A stretch of DNA of 64,000 bases, from positions 558,001 through 622,000 of the forward strand of contig NZ_BCQT01000009.1 of the NCBI RefSeq assembly GCF_001552215.1, given 5' to 3'. The DNA comes from Actinomadura macra NBRC 14102. Lineage in GTDB: Bacteria > Actinomycetota > Actinomycetes > Streptosporangiales > Streptosporangiaceae. Both the position numbers and the translations under genes were made by a program. How positions within the stretch are numbered: the first letter of the stretch is position 1; each line of letters opens with the position of its first letter. Below the pieces are notes generated by a model. The model saw only the letters and a program-made list of their open reading frames with translations. It was not told the origin of the DNA and did not search any database. Shown here piece after piece: positions 48,906 to 58,076 of the stretch.

Positions 48906-51017
48906 TTGGCCGACGTGCCCGCCCCTGATCTGCTGACCGGCAGCGAGACCCAGATTCCGGACATGGCGACCCTGCTGTCCGCCGCAGTCGAGGCCATCGG
49001 AGGCGCGGAGCGCCCCGGCCAGGTGGATATGGCCCGGGCGGTGGAGAAGGCGATCGGGTCGGGTGAGCATGTCGCCGCGCAGGCGGGGACCGGCACCGGC
49101 AAGTCGCTGGCCTACCTCGTCCCAGCGATCCGGTACGCGGTCGAGAAGGAGACCACGGTGGTGGTGTCCACGGCGACGATCGCGTTGCAGCGCCAGCTCG
49201 TCGACCGTGATCTGCCGCGGCTGGCCGACGCGCTCGGCGCGATGCTCGGCACCGAGTTGAAGTTCGCGATCCTCAAGGGCCGGCGCAACTACCTGTGCTT
49301 GCACCGGGTGCAGACCGGCGTGCCGGAGGAGGACGAGCCCGGTCAGAGCCTGTTCGACCCTCAGCAGATCTCCCTACTGGGACGTCAGGTCAAGCGGCTG
49401 AACGAGTGGGCCGAGGAGACCAGAACGGGCGACCGTGACGAGCTCGTCCCCGGGGTGGGCGAGCAGGCGTGGCGGCAGGTGGCCGTGACCGCCAAGGAGT
49501 GCCTGGGCGCGCAGCGCTGCCCGCAGGGCACCGAGTGCTTCGCCGAGCTGGCCCGCGCCGAGGCGGGCGAGGCGCACATCGTCGTCACCAACCACGCGTT
49601 GCTGGCGATCGACGCGCTGGAGGAGTTCCAGGTCCTGCCCGAGCACGACGTGGTGATCGTGGACGAGGCGCACGAACTGGTCGACCGGGTCACGTCCGTC
49701 GCGACGGGCGATCTGAGCGCCGCCGCGGTCGAGACGGCTGCCCGCCGGTGCGGGCGGCTCATCGAGGAAGCCACCGCGGACCGGCTCAAGGAGTCCGCGG
49801 AGGGCCTCGGGATCCTCCTGGAGGATCTGCCAGCCGGTCGTATGGACGTCCTGTCGCCCGCCCTGGGCCACACCCTCACCGTCGTGCGGGACGCGGCACA
49901 CGCCTGCGTCTCAGCCTTCGGACCGGACAAGAAGGACAACGACCCGGGCGACATGGCCGCTCGCAAGGCCGCGCGTTCGTCCCTGGAAGACCTGCATGAG
50001 ACCGCTGTCCGGCTACTGGAGGCGTTCCAGCCCGAGATCGCCGAACGCTTCGACGTCGTGTGGCTGGAGAAGCCGTTCGTCCAGGACGGGCGGCCCAGGC
50101 GCCCACCGGCGTTGCACGTCGCGCCGATCGGTGTCGGGGGCCTGCTGCGGACCACCCTGTTCGAGCGTCGCACCGCCGTCCTCACCTCGGCCACGCTCAC
50201 ACTCGGCGGGTCGTTCGAGCCGCTGGCCCGCCAGTGGGGGCTGCCGCCACTCGCCGAGAACACCTCCAAGGACGCCCGAACGGCCGCCGAGGGCCTCGCC
50301 CACACCGCGACAAAGGACGATAAGGACGCCACGGAGATCGTCTGGTCCGGACTCGATGTCGGCTCTCCGTTCGATCACCCGAAGTCCGGCATCCTGTATG
50401 TCGCCCGCCACCTACCCCAGCCAGGACGCGACGGGCTCGCCGACGCCTACCTCACCGAGATCACGGAGCTGATCGAGGCGGCGGGCGGCCGCACGCTCGG
50501 GCTGTTCTCCTCGATGCGGGCGGCCCGGCAGGCCGCCGACGAACTGAAGGACCATCTGTCCCATCCGCTGCTGTGCCAGGGCGAGGACTCCACGTCCCAG
50601 TTGGTCAAGCAGTTCGCCGAGGACGAGCGAACCTGCCTGTTCGGCACCCTGTCGCTCTGGCAGGGCGTGGACGTGCCCGGTCCGTCGCTCCAGCTCGTCA
50701 TCATGGACCGCATCCCGTTCCCCCGCCCGGACGACCCGGTCTCCTCGGCCCGCTCCCGCGCGGTCGCCGCCCGCGGCGGCAACGGCTTCATGGCGGTCGC
50801 GGCAACGCACGCCGCGCTGCTCCTCGCGCAGGGCGCCGGCCGCCTCCTGCGGTCGATGGAAGACCGCGGCGTCGTCGCCGTCCTCGACCCGCGACTGGCC
50901 ACCGCCCGCTACGGGAGCTTCCTCAAAGGCTCCCTACCGCCGTTCTGGGCCACCACGGACCCGGACATCGTGCGCGGCGCCCTCCGCCGCCTCGACCAGG
51001 CCGCCACCAGCGACTAG
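48906..51017 (+). CDS. dinG: DinG/XPD-type ATP-dependent DNA helicase
   Basis: About 703 residues. Walker A AAQAGTGTGKSLAYLVPAI, DEAH box VIVDEAHELVDRV, VVTNHALLAIDA, and C-terminal motif GTLSLWQGVDVPGPSLQLVI and QGAGRLLRS. Cysteines in YLCLHR, ECLGAQRC and GTECF fit the iron-sulfur cluster of the XPD/DinG helicases. It unwinds DNA 5' to 3', acting on R-loops and G-quadruplexes in repair. The start is uncertain: TTG 48906 has AGGA 8 bases upstream; GTG 48915 and ATG 48963 are alternatives. Confidence 0.93.
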   Translation: MADVPAPDLLTGSETQIPDMATLLSAAVEAIGGAERPGQVDMARAVEKAIGSGEHVAAQAGTGTGKSLAYLVPAIRYAVEKETTVVVSTATIALQRQLVDRDLPRLADALGAMLGTELKFAILKGRRNYLCLHRVQTGVPEEDEPGQSLFDPQQISLLGRQVKRLNEWAEETRTGDRDELVPGVGEQAWRQVAVTAKECLGAQRCPQGTECFAELARAEAGEAHIVVTNHALLAIDALEEFQVLPEHDVVIVDEAHELVDRVTSVATGDLSAAAVETAARRCGRLIEEATADRLKESAEGLGILLEDLPAGRMDVLSPALGHTLTVVRDAAHACVSAFGPDKKDNDPGDMAARKAARSSLEDLHETAVRLLEAFQPEIAERFDVVWLEKPFVQDGRPRRPPALHVAPIGVGGLLRTTLFERRTAVLTSATLTLGGSFEPLARQWGLPPLAENTSKDARTAAEGLAHTATKDDKDATEIVWSGLDVGSPFDHPKSGILYVARHLPQPGRDGLADAYLTEITELIEAAGGRTLGLFSSMRAARQAADELKDHLSHPLLCQGEDSTSQLVKQFAEDERTCLFGTLSLWQGVDVPGPSLQLVIMDRIPFPRPDDPVSSARSRAVAARGGNGFMAVAATHAALLLAQGAGRLLRSMEDRGVVAVLDPRLATARYGSFLKGSLPPFWATTDPDIVRGALRRLDQAATSD

Positions 51018-51030
51018 ATGGCCGGCACGT

Positions 51031-52248
51031 TCAGGCACGTCGGGTCGCGAGGAATTCGCCTATGCGGCTGACCGCGTCCTCCAGGTCGTCGGCGTACTGG
51101 AGGGTCACGACGCGGAAGTGGTCGGTGGCGGGCCAGTTGAAGCCGGTGCCCTGGACGATGAGGAGCTTCTGCTGCTCCAGGAGGTCGAGGGCGAAGCGCA
51201 TGTCGTCCTCGATCGGGTACATCTCGGGGTCCAGACGGGGGAAGACGTACAGGGCGCCATCGGGCTTGACGCAGCTGACGCCGGGCAGGTCGTTCAGCAG
51301 TTTCCAGGCGCGGTCGCGCTGCTCGCCGAGTCGGCCCGTCGGCAGGACGAGGTCCTCGATGCTCTGGTAGCCGCCCAGGGCGGCCTGGATCGCGTGCTGG
51401 CCCGGGACGTTCGGGCACAGCCGCATGTTTGCCAGTATGTCCAGACCCTCGATGTAGGACTCGGCGTGTTCCTTCGGGCCGGACAGCACCACCCAGCCCG
51501 AGCGGAACCCGGCCACGCGATAGTTCTTGGAGAGACCTCCGAAGGTGAGACACAGCAGATCCGGCGCGAGGGACGCGATCGGGACGTGCTCGGCGTCGCC
51601 GTAAAGGATGCGGTCGTAGATCTCGTCGGCGAAGACGATGAGGTTGCGGCGGCGGGCGACCTCGACGACGCGGGTGAGGACCTCGCGGGAGTAGACGGCG
51701 CCGGTCGGGTTGTTCGGGTTGATGATCACGATGGCGCGGGTGCGATCGCCGATCTTGGACTCGATGTCGTCCAGGCTCGGCTCCCATCCGGCGTCCTCGT
51801 CGCACAGGTAGTGGACGGGCGTGCCGCCGCAGAGGGAGACCGCCGCCGTCCAGAGCGGGTAGTCGGGAGCGGGGATGAGGACCTCGTCGCCGTCGTTGAG
51901 CAGCGCCTGAAGCGTCATGACGATCAGCTCGGACACGCCGTTGCCGAGGTAGACGTCCTCGACGTCCACGCCGGACACGCCGTGCTCTTCGAAGCGCTGC
52001 ACGACCGCCCGGCGGGCGGGCAGGATCCCCTTGGAGTCACTGTAGCCGTGCGCGTCCGGCAGGTTGCGGATCATGTCCTGGAGGAGTTCGGGCGGAGCCT
52101 CGAAACCGAACGGGGCCGGGTTGCCGATGTGCAGCTTGAGGATCTTGTTCCCCTCGGCCTCCAACTGCTTGGCGCGCTTGAGCACCGGCCCGCGGATGTC
52201 GTAACAGACGTTGGTCAGCTTGCCCGACTGGTTGACCTGCATGGACAT
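51031..52248 (-). CDS. PLP-dependent aminotransferase (AlaA-like)
   Basis: 405-residue fold-type I aminotransferase. LHIGNPAPFGFEAPPELL, VYLGNGVSELIVMTLQALL, APDYPLWTAAV, INPNNPTGAVYS, the PLP lysine in LCLTFGGLSKNYRVAGFRSGW, and the C-terminal arginine contact in DHFRVVTL. It matches the glutamate-pyruvate aminotransferase AlaA type, making alanine from pyruvate. ATG 52248 or 52242. It converges with DinG with a 13-base gap. Confidence 0.92.
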   Translation of the reverse strand: MSMQVNQSGKLTNVCYDIRGPVLKRAKQLEAEGNKILKLHIGNPAPFGFEAPPELLQDMIRNLPDAHGYSDSKGILPARRAVVQRFEEHGVSGVDVEDVYLGNGVSELIVMTLQALLNDGDEVLIPAPDYPLWTAAVSLCGGTPVHYLCDEDAGWEPSLDDIESKIGDRTRAIVIINPNNPTGAVYSREVLTRVVEVARRRNLIVFADEIYDRILYGDAEHVPIASLAPDLLCLTFGGLSKNYRVAGFRSGWVVLSGPKEHAESYIEGLDILANMRLCPNVPGQHAIQAALGGYQSIEDLVLPTGRLGEQRDRAWKLLNDLPGVSCVKPDGALYVFPRLDPEMYPIEDDMRFALDLLEQQKLLIVQGTGFNWPATDHFRVVTLQYADDLEDAVSRIGEFLATRRA

Positions 52249-52329
52249 ACCATATCCACGGCCCTGCGGTATTTATCGCAATCCCGGCCCGAGGTGCTCC
52301 CCTGGCTGCTCACCCCGTCACCGTGCTGG

Positions 52330-52410
52330 GCGAGCGCGACATCGCATCGCGACCAGTCCGCGTGAGGCTCGTCTCCGGCTTCGCCTCACGCGGACTGGTA
52401 GCGCGCTCGC
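52330..52410. terminator. Large compound hairpin after the ABC exporter genes
   Basis: A perfect 17-bp stem (52352-52368 and 52383-52399, 14-base loop) is extended by a 9-bp outer stem GCGAGCGCG (52330-52338) / CGCGCTCGC (52402-52410) across an asymmetric bulge. It lies 42 bases past the permease stop on the minus strand, in terminator position. Confidence 0.65.
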
Positions 52411-52451
52411 GTGACAAGTGCGGCCTTCGGGTGGATTGCGCGGGCCGGGGG

Positions 52452-54959
52452 CTACACGGCGATGGCGGACAGGATCGGCAGGCGCGCGGCACGGCGGGCC
52501 GGGCGGATCGCGGCGAGCGCGCCCGCCACCGCCCCGACCAGCGCGATCACCGTCACCTGGACGGGCTGGGGCGCGAACGGGTTGCCGATGGCGGTGCCGA
52601 GGCCCCAGCCGAGGAACAGGCCGAGGCCGAGGCCGCCGGCCGTGCCGAACAGCGCGACGATCACCGACTCCCAGCGGATCATCGATCTGATCTGCGGACG
52701 GGTCGCGCCGACCGCGCGGAGCAGGCCGAGTTCGCGGGTCCGTTCGTGGACCGACAGCGAGAGGGTGTTGGCGATGCCGAGCAGCGCGATGACGATCGCG
52801 AGGACCAGCATCCCGTACACGACGGCGATGAAGCCGTTCATGTCCTCGGTCTGGCGGGAGACGAACTCGTCCCGCGATTCCACCTCCGGGGCGCCGTACC
52901 GTACGGCCAGGGCGGTCAGGGCCTGCCGTGCGTCGGCGGCCGAGGCACCCGGTTTCAGGGTCACGAACGCCATGACGTCGAGCGGCTGCCGGGTATGGGC
53001 GTCCCAGACGGTGCGGGGCACCAGGTAGTCGCCGGTCAGGTCGGCGTTCTCGTAGACGGCGCCGACGGTGAGGGTCTGCCGGGCGCCGTCGGCGAACTGG
53101 ACGCCGACGCTGGAGCCCGCGCGCCAGCCACGGTCGTCCGCGACCTTCTTCGAGACGGCGAAGGTGCCCGGGTCGGACAGGCTGCCCTGCGTCACGTCCA
53201 GGGCGAGGACGCGTCCCAGCGCGGACGGGTCGGCGACGCGGACGCTGGCGGTGCGCCCGTCCACTCGCATGTTGCCGTCGCCGATTCCGGCGACGCCGCC
53301 GATCTGTGGCAGCTTCGCCGCCTCGCCGGCGAGGGCGGTGCTGAACCCCGCGGTCTCGTTGCTGCCGCTGTCCACCACGATCGGACCCGTGAAGGACCCG
53401 GCGACGCCGTCTTCGAGGGACGCGCGCAGCGAGCCGATGAACACCGTCAGCAGGGTGACCACGCCGACGCCGATCATCAGCGCGGTGGCCGCCCCGGCGG
53501 TACGGGCGGGACTGCGGCCCGCGTTGTCGCGGGCGAGTCTGCCGGAGACGCCGCGCAGCCGCGCGGCGGGGCCGCCGGTGAGCGCGGCGACCGGGCGCGC
53601 CACGACCGGGCCGAGCACGACCATCGCGACGACGGTCAGCACCGCGCCCGCGGCGGCCATCGCCATCTGCTCGTTGACTGCGCCCAGCACGACCGTCCCG
53701 ACCGCCACGGCGGCGAGCACCCCACCCACGATGACACGCGTGTCGGTCGGGCGGGACGACTCGGCCGCGACCTCGCGCAGCGCGGCCAGCGGCGGCACCC
53801 GCGAGGCCCGCAGCGCCGGGCCGAGCGCGGCGACGAGCGTCACCACCATCCCGACCGGCACGGCGATCAGGATCGAGGAGGTCGCGACCGTGAGCCCCTC
53901 CATCGCGATCCCGATCTTGAATTGGGTGAACAGTCGCCGCAGCAGCGCCGCGAAGCCGTAGCCGCCCGCGAGCCCGGCGAGGGTGGCGGCGGCGCCGACC
54001 ACCAGCGCCTCGAAGCCGACGATCGTGACGACCTGCCGGCGGCCGGCGCCGAGCGCGCGCAGCAGCGCCGACTCGCGGGTGCGCTGCGCCATCGTGATCG
54101 CGAACGTGTTGTGGATGCTGAACGCCGCGACGAGCAGCGCCACGCCGCCGAACGCGCCGAGCACGATCCGGAAAACGCGCAGGAAGCCGCTCTCGACGAG
54201 GTCTATGCCCTCCTCGACCTGCGCCTCGCCGGTGACGGCCTCGGTCCCGGGCGCGAGGACGGGTGTGATCCGGGCGGCCAGCGCGTCCTGGCTCACGCCG
54301 TCGGCGGCGCGGATCCACACACCGGTGACGCGGTCCGAAGTCCGCGCGACGTACTTCTGGGCGCCTTCGAGGTTGAACGCCGTGAAGGACGTCTCGCCGA
54401 ACGCGTCCTCGTCGCCGAACCTGCTGATCCCGACGACGGTGACGGGGACCCGGTCGGGGGTGAGGACCGCCGTCCGGTCGCCGACTTTCAGCTTGCCCTC
54501 GTCGGCGAACATCTTGTTGATGACGACCTCGTCGGGTGCGCGGGGGGCGCGTCCCTCGGCAAGCCGGTACGGGTTGAGCTTGGGGTCGTTGAGCCAGTTG
54601 CCGGCCGTCCGGGGGCCGCGCGACTGGATCGTCGTCCCGTCCTTCGCCAGCAGCTGACCCGAACCCTGGATGAACGGCTCCGCATTGGCGACGCCGTTCA
54701 CCTTCTGCACCCGCTCCAAGACGGACGCGTCAATCTGCCCCCGCGCGCCCCACGGCTCGTCGCTGACGGTGGTGGAGTTGCGGATGCTGACGTCGGTGTC
54801 GCCATAGGCGCGCGAGAAGTATCCGCCGATGCTGGCCGCGAGCGTGTCGCCGAGGACGAGCGTTCCCGTCAGGAACGTGACGCCGAGAAAGACCGCGATC
54901 AGCGAGCCGGCCAGGCGCCGCTTGCGTCCCCAGAGTTCCTTGAAGACGAGGCCGATCAT
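52452..54959 (-). CDS. ABC transporter permease, MacB/FtsX type (duplicated)
   Basis: 835 residues. An N-terminal membrane helix (RRLAGSLIAVFLGVTFLTGTLVLGD) and a periplasmic/extracellular MacB-like domain (about 45-240), then two FtsX-type blocks: ALLVAAFSIHNTFAITMAQR (about 280-400) and, after more helices, a second MacB domain and FtsX block ending with IVIALLGIANTLSLSVHERT and RARRAARLPILSAIAV. The duplicated plan is typical of Gram-positive lipoprotein/peptide exporters. ATG 54959 overlaps the ATPase stop (ATGA), so it is translationally coupled; the longer frame is not used. Confidence 0.92.
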   Translation of the reverse strand: MIGLVFKELWGRKRRLAGSLIAVFLGVTFLTGTLVLGDTLAASIGGYFSRAYGDTDVSIRNSTTVSDEPWGARGQIDASVLERVQKVNGVANAEPFIQGSGQLLAKDGTTIQSRGPRTAGNWLNDPKLNPYRLAEGRAPRAPDEVVINKMFADEGKLKVGDRTAVLTPDRVPVTVVGISRFGDEDAFGETSFTAFNLEGAQKYVARTSDRVTGVWIRAADGVSQDALAARITPVLAPGTEAVTGEAQVEEGIDLVESGFLRVFRIVLGAFGGVALLVAAFSIHNTFAITMAQRTRESALLRALGAGRRQVVTIVGFEALVVGAAATLAGLAGGYGFAALLRRLFTQFKIGIAMEGLTVATSSILIAVPVGMVVTLVAALGPALRASRVPPLAALREVAAESSRPTDTRVIVGGVLAAVAVGTVVLGAVNEQMAMAAAGAVLTVVAMVVLGPVVARPVAALTGGPAARLRGVSGRLARDNAGRSPARTAGAATALMIGVGVVTLLTVFIGSLRASLEDGVAGSFTGPIVVDSGSNETAGFSTALAGEAAKLPQIGGVAGIGDGNMRVDGRTASVRVADPSALGRVLALDVTQGSLSDPGTFAVSKKVADDRGWRAGSSVGVQFADGARQTLTVGAVYENADLTGDYLVPRTVWDAHTRQPLDVMAFVTLKPGASAADARQALTALAVRYGAPEVESRDEFVSRQTEDMNGFIAVVYGMLVLAIVIALLGIANTLSLSVHERTRELGLLRAVGATRPQIRSMIRWESVIVALFGTAGGLGLGLFLGWGLGTAIGNPFAPQPVQVTVIALVGAVAGALAAIRPARRAARLPILSAIAV

Positions 54960-55768
54960 GACTGGTCTCCCAGCCCGCGCATCCGGTCCAGCACCCGGTC
55001 GGGCGTGGGCGCCTGCATGATGTCGACGATCCGCCCGTCGGCGAGGAAGACCACCGCGTCGGCGTGCCCCGCGGCGACCGGGTCGTGGGTGACCATCGCG
55101 ACCGTCTGCCCCAGGTCGTCCACCGCTCCGCGCAGGAGGTCCAGTACTTCGGCACCGGTACGGGAGTCCAGGTTGCCGGTCGGCTCGTCCGCGAACACGA
55201 TCTGCGGACGGGTGACCAGCGCGCGCGCCAGTGCCACTCTCTGCTGCTGCCCGCCCGACAGTTCGGACGGCCTGTGCGAGAGCCGCTCGCCCAGGTGCAG
55301 CACGCGGACGACCGTGGTGAACCATTCCTGGTCGGGGGCCGTCCCCGCCAGGGTCATCGGTAGCGTGATGTTGTCGCGCGCGGTGAGCGTCGGCAGCAGG
55401 TTGAACGCCTGGAACACGAACCCGATCCGCTCGCGCCGCAACCTGGTGAGCCGCCGGTCCGACAACACGCCGAGCTCTTGGTCGCCCACGTAGACCTTGC
55501 CGGACGTGGCGCCCTCCAGCCCCGCGACGCAATGCATCAGCGTGGACTTCCCGGCGCCGGACGGGCCCATGATGGCCGTGAACCGCCCGGCCGGGAACTC
55601 GACACTCACCTCGTCGAGCGCGCGCACCGCCATGTTCCCCGAGCCGTACACCTTGCTGAGGTGCACCGTCCGGGCGCCGCTGGGCATCCTCACCCGCGCG
55701 GAAGCACCGGCCGTGGCCGGGCCTGCCTCGTCATTGATCGACCGTCTTGCCTCTGCTGCGTTTCCCAT
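54956..55768 (-). CDS. ABC transporter ATP-binding protein, MacB/LolD type
   Basis: About 270 residues. Walker A MGPSGAGKSTLMHCVAGLEG, signature LSGGQQQRVALARALVTRP, Walker B IVFADEPTGNLD, and H-loop VMVTHD-like VAMVTHDPVAAGHA. It energises the FtsX-type permease encoded directly downstream with a 4-base overlap. ATG 55768 (MGNAAEARRS) is taken as start; ATG 55687 is the alternative. Export of a peptide, lipid or antibiotic is typical of the type; the substrate is unknown. Confidence 0.94.
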   Translation of the reverse strand: MGNAAEARRSINDEAGPATAGASARVRMPSGARTVHLSKVYGSGNMAVRALDEVSVEFPAGRFTAIMGPSGAGKSTLMHCVAGLEGATSGKVYVGDQELGVLSDRRLTRLRRERIGFVFQAFNLLPTLTARDNITLPMTLAGTAPDQEWFTTVVRVLHLGERLSHRPSELSGGQQQRVALARALVTRPQIVFADEPTGNLDSRTGAEVLDLLRGAVDDLGQTVAMVTHDPVAAGHADAVVFLADGRIVDIMQAPTPDRVLDRMRGLGDQS

Positions 55769-55943
55769 GTTCGGGATCGTTGCGCCGGGACGTGCCGTCC
55801 GTCGTCGGGCCAGGAGATGCACCCGCGCTGCTCCCCGCGCGGCACGGCGGGCCTCCCGCCTACACCCGGTGCGGTACGCCGCTAAGGCCCGGGCGGTACG
55901 CCCCGGAACACGAACAGTGCCGTCCTGCCGTCCCGACGATCAA

Positions 55944-55958
55944 TCAGACGCGTTGTCC
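55944..55958 (+). repeat. Left copy of 15-base direct repeat (candidate att)
   Basis: TCAGACGCGTTGTCC, repeated exactly at 60459-60473. It lies about 150 bases beyond the 3' end of an integrase-like remnant, the place expected for an attachment site. The 339-base stretch 55769-56107 around it shows no gene apart from the promoter region of the ABC genes. Confidence 0.5.
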
Positions 55959-56107
55959 GCTCAGGATCCGCAGGATCGACAGCCTTTTCCTCATCGTCAC
56001 TGCCCGCTTCACCTGGCGATACCTCATTCACGACCGCGATCTCCAATCCGCCTCACAAGGGCTCTTGGGCCGCCGGATGCGACCAGACTGTGACCACCCG
56101 GTAGCGA

Positions 56108-56236
56108 TCATGTTCCTGACACCTGCTCAGCCGCCCGCTCCGGCAGAATCCGCACCACCCTCGCCGCGGCCTCCCTGTGCACCACCTTCCGCACATGGGT
56201 GGACAGGTCCTGCGTGATAGCCGTGGACGAATGCGA
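56108..56236 (-). pseudogene. C-terminal remnant of a tyrosine integrase
   Basis: 42 codons reading SHSSTAITQDLSTHVRKVV then HREAAARVVRILPERAAE, the C-terminal signature of tyrosine recombinases of the pSAM2 kind (GHSS...TQDxYTHVxK). The catalytic tyrosine position is serine (TCC) and an in-frame TGA (56237-56239) precedes the fragment. No N-terminal part is found nearby. It is a dead gene. Confidence 0.6.
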
Positions 56237-56382
56237 TCAACCGGCAGGCCACCGCGAAGGCGCCGGCCGATGGATGACACCTGGGTGATCGACGGGGGCG
56301 AATAGCCGCAAGGACACCCCGACACGCCCTGGCCCCTCACGGCGCACGAGAGACCAGCCAGCCGAGCCGGTGGTCCTGGCAG

Positions 56383-56916
56383 TCAAGGAGGGCAGATGTC
56401 AGTGTGATCAGTTGGCGCCCATACGCCCCTGCCGCAAGCTCGCATCTTTTGCAGTAATTCAAACGGCTCAGGGCATACGAGTAGCTGTCGGTAAAAGGCC
56501 GCTTTCAAGATCCAGGGGGTATTGACGACACTGAGTCCCTGGGCACGCGCGTAATGCCCGGCGCTGATGTCATCGATGACGATCGTCGCCCTGCAAAGAT
56601 GCTGGTGATTACGGACACCGTAGATCGTTTCTGCTTCGCCGTAGTGCTGCCTTCCGAGCCGCTTCGTCCCCCCCAAGGCTCGCCTAGTGTCCTCAATCCC
56701 CTTGGCGTCAGCCATATCAAAGGAGTACGGCTCACCCAGGCCCTCCTCCAAAATTCGAAGCTGACCACACGGCAGATCGTCCGACAGCGCCCTCGTTTCC
56801 CACGCAACTCCGGCCGTCCAGCAGCCACGAAACTTCAGCGCCTGCATGAGCAGCGAGGATCGGCCGACGACCGCGAAATTGACGAGGGTAGAAGTGTCCA
56901 GGACGTAGGGGGTCAC
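56383..56916 (-). CDS. PIN-domain protein coupled to an XRE-ImmA/IrrE gene
   Basis: 177 residues starting at GTG 56916, overlapping the upstream stop as GTGA. The N-terminal VLDTSTLVNFAVVGRSSLLM has the first PIN aspartate (D7), with further acids E40, E94/E96 and D115/D116 (TIVIDDISAGHYARAQGLSV), spaced as in PIN RNases. PIN domains are metal-dependent RNases and the usual toxins of type II systems. The GC content is lower than the neighbouring chromosome. The acceptor RNA and toxicity are unknown. It is predicted to be produced together with the upstream regulator-protease. Confidence 0.75.
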   Translation of the reverse strand: MTPYVLDTSTLVNFAVVGRSSLLMQALKFRGCWTAGVAWETRALSDDLPCGQLRILEEGLGEPYSFDMADAKGIEDTRRALGGTKRLGRQHYGEAETIYGVRNHQHLCRATIVIDDISAGHYARAQGLSVVNTPWILKAAFYRQLLVCPEPFELLQKMRACGRGVWAPTDHTDICPP

Positions 56917-58076
56917 GGTGCGAACACCGGCTCCTCTCCAGCCAGGTCAGCACAAGGCGGCGTCAGGATGGTCTCGACTGGGACGTTGAACAAAGCAGCC
57001 AGGGGTCTCCCGCTGATCGTCCCCGCGTTGAATGCCTGCACAGCGTGCAGAGTCAGGGCGCTGGGTCTACGGGCACTGCTGTGTAGCACAGTCATCGCAT
57101 AGTACTCGTCGATCCAACCTCCGAGGTCTGCCGCGCGAACTGTGGTCATCCTCAGGTATCGACGCGCGTCACCCTTGTTCAGGAGCCCGAGTTTGACCAA
57201 CCTCCAGGCCAGCGCTGATGGGGAAACCAGGTAGGCCCCGACCGCGCGAGCAAAGCTCTCCTCGTCGACGTCGTGGTTGGCGAAGCGCTCCCGGACGCTC
57301 TGCTCAGGCATCAGCACAGCAGCAGCGAAGGCGTTGGCCCGTACCTCGATCCTGTGGCGAGGGCCTTCCCACGTCTGCATGACATCACGGTCGATTCTGG
57401 CGCCTTCAGCATCGACGCCGTCCCTGCTGAAGATGTGCCCGCACTCATGGGCGAGGGTGAAGCGCTGCCGACTCCACGATCGCTTGCTGTTGACCAGTAC
57501 GAGTCGGAAGTCGTCAGCAACAAACGCGAGACCGTCGAGTGCATCATCGAACGGCTCGAAGGCGACGTGAATTCCGAAGACCTTCTCAACTGCGGTGGCC
57601 GGGTCTTTGCGCACTTCCTCAGGTTCCAAGTCTGCTTCGAACAGCATCTTGAAGGCCCGTCCAGCCAGGAGGGGTCCGGCAGCGATGGCGGGTTCGCTGT
57701 CGAGCGGCGGATCCGGCAGAGGCGGCAGGGGCGGCATCTCGACAAGGCGCCTGAGTGTGCTGTCCACCTCGGCGTACGTCCTGGCCCGGAGCAGGGCGTT
57801 TTCGATCGCAGGCTCGACGTCGACTGCGCCGTCGACGTGGCGGGCCGCCACAGCCTCCGTGTCTTCTTTTCCGCCTAGTAGCCAGTCGATGGTGGTGTTA
57901 CCCAGGTCCGCTATGGAGACCAACTCGAAGGAGGTGAAGCGCCTTGCGCCGGCCAGCGACTTGGAGAGCTTGGTTGGATCGAGGTCCATCTTCTGCGCGA
58001 ACTCAGCGTGGGACATCCTCGACTTGGCGAGTACCTGCCGCACCCTGTTGCGCACGATCTCTTCCAGGGTACTCAT
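56913..58076 (-). CDS. XRE helix-turn-helix plus ImmA/IrrE zinc metallopeptidase
   Basis: 387 residues. An N-terminal XRE domain (about 5-70: VRQVLAKSRMSHAEFAQKMD, LDPTKLSKSLAGARRFTSFE) is joined by a Pro-rich linker (about 114-125) to an ImmA/IrrE peptidase domain (about 140-300) with HECGH (H210-H214) and the third ligand in HRIEVRANAFAAAVLMPEQS (E244). Such proteins cleave a repressor or sense stress, and are found in mobile elements and as antitoxin-like partners. A downstream helical C-terminal part (about 300-387) follows. ATG 58076 is preceded by a palindromic operator, suggesting autoregulation. Confidence 0.87.
   Translation of the reverse strand: MSTLEEIVRNRVRQVLAKSRMSHAEFAQKMDLDPTKLSKSLAGARRFTSFELVSIADLGNTTIDWLLGGKEDTEAVAARHVDGAVDVEPAIENALLRARTYAEVDSTLRRLVEMPPLPPLPDPPLDSEPAIAAGPLLAGRAFKMLFEADLEPEEVRKDPATAVEKVFGIHVAFEPFDDALDGLAFVADDFRLVLVNSKRSWSRQRFTLAHECGHIFSRDGVDAEGARIDRDVMQTWEGPRHRIEVRANAFAAAVLMPEQSVRERFANHDVDEESFARAVGAYLVSPSALAWRLVKLGLLNKGDARRYLRMTTVRAADLGGWIDEYYAMTVLHSSARRPSALTLHAVQAFNAGTISGRPLAALFNVPVETILTPPCADLAGEEPVFAP

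Noticed and set aside
52323..55493. Open frame of about 1050 codons antisense to the ABC permease and ATPase
   Set aside because: Shadow of the real genes; sequence is Asp/Gly/Arg low-complexity with no recognisable fold.
55860..55990. tRNA gene as integration target at the left repeat
   Set aside because: No cloverleaf, GTTC arm or CCA end could be built around the repeat at either copy.
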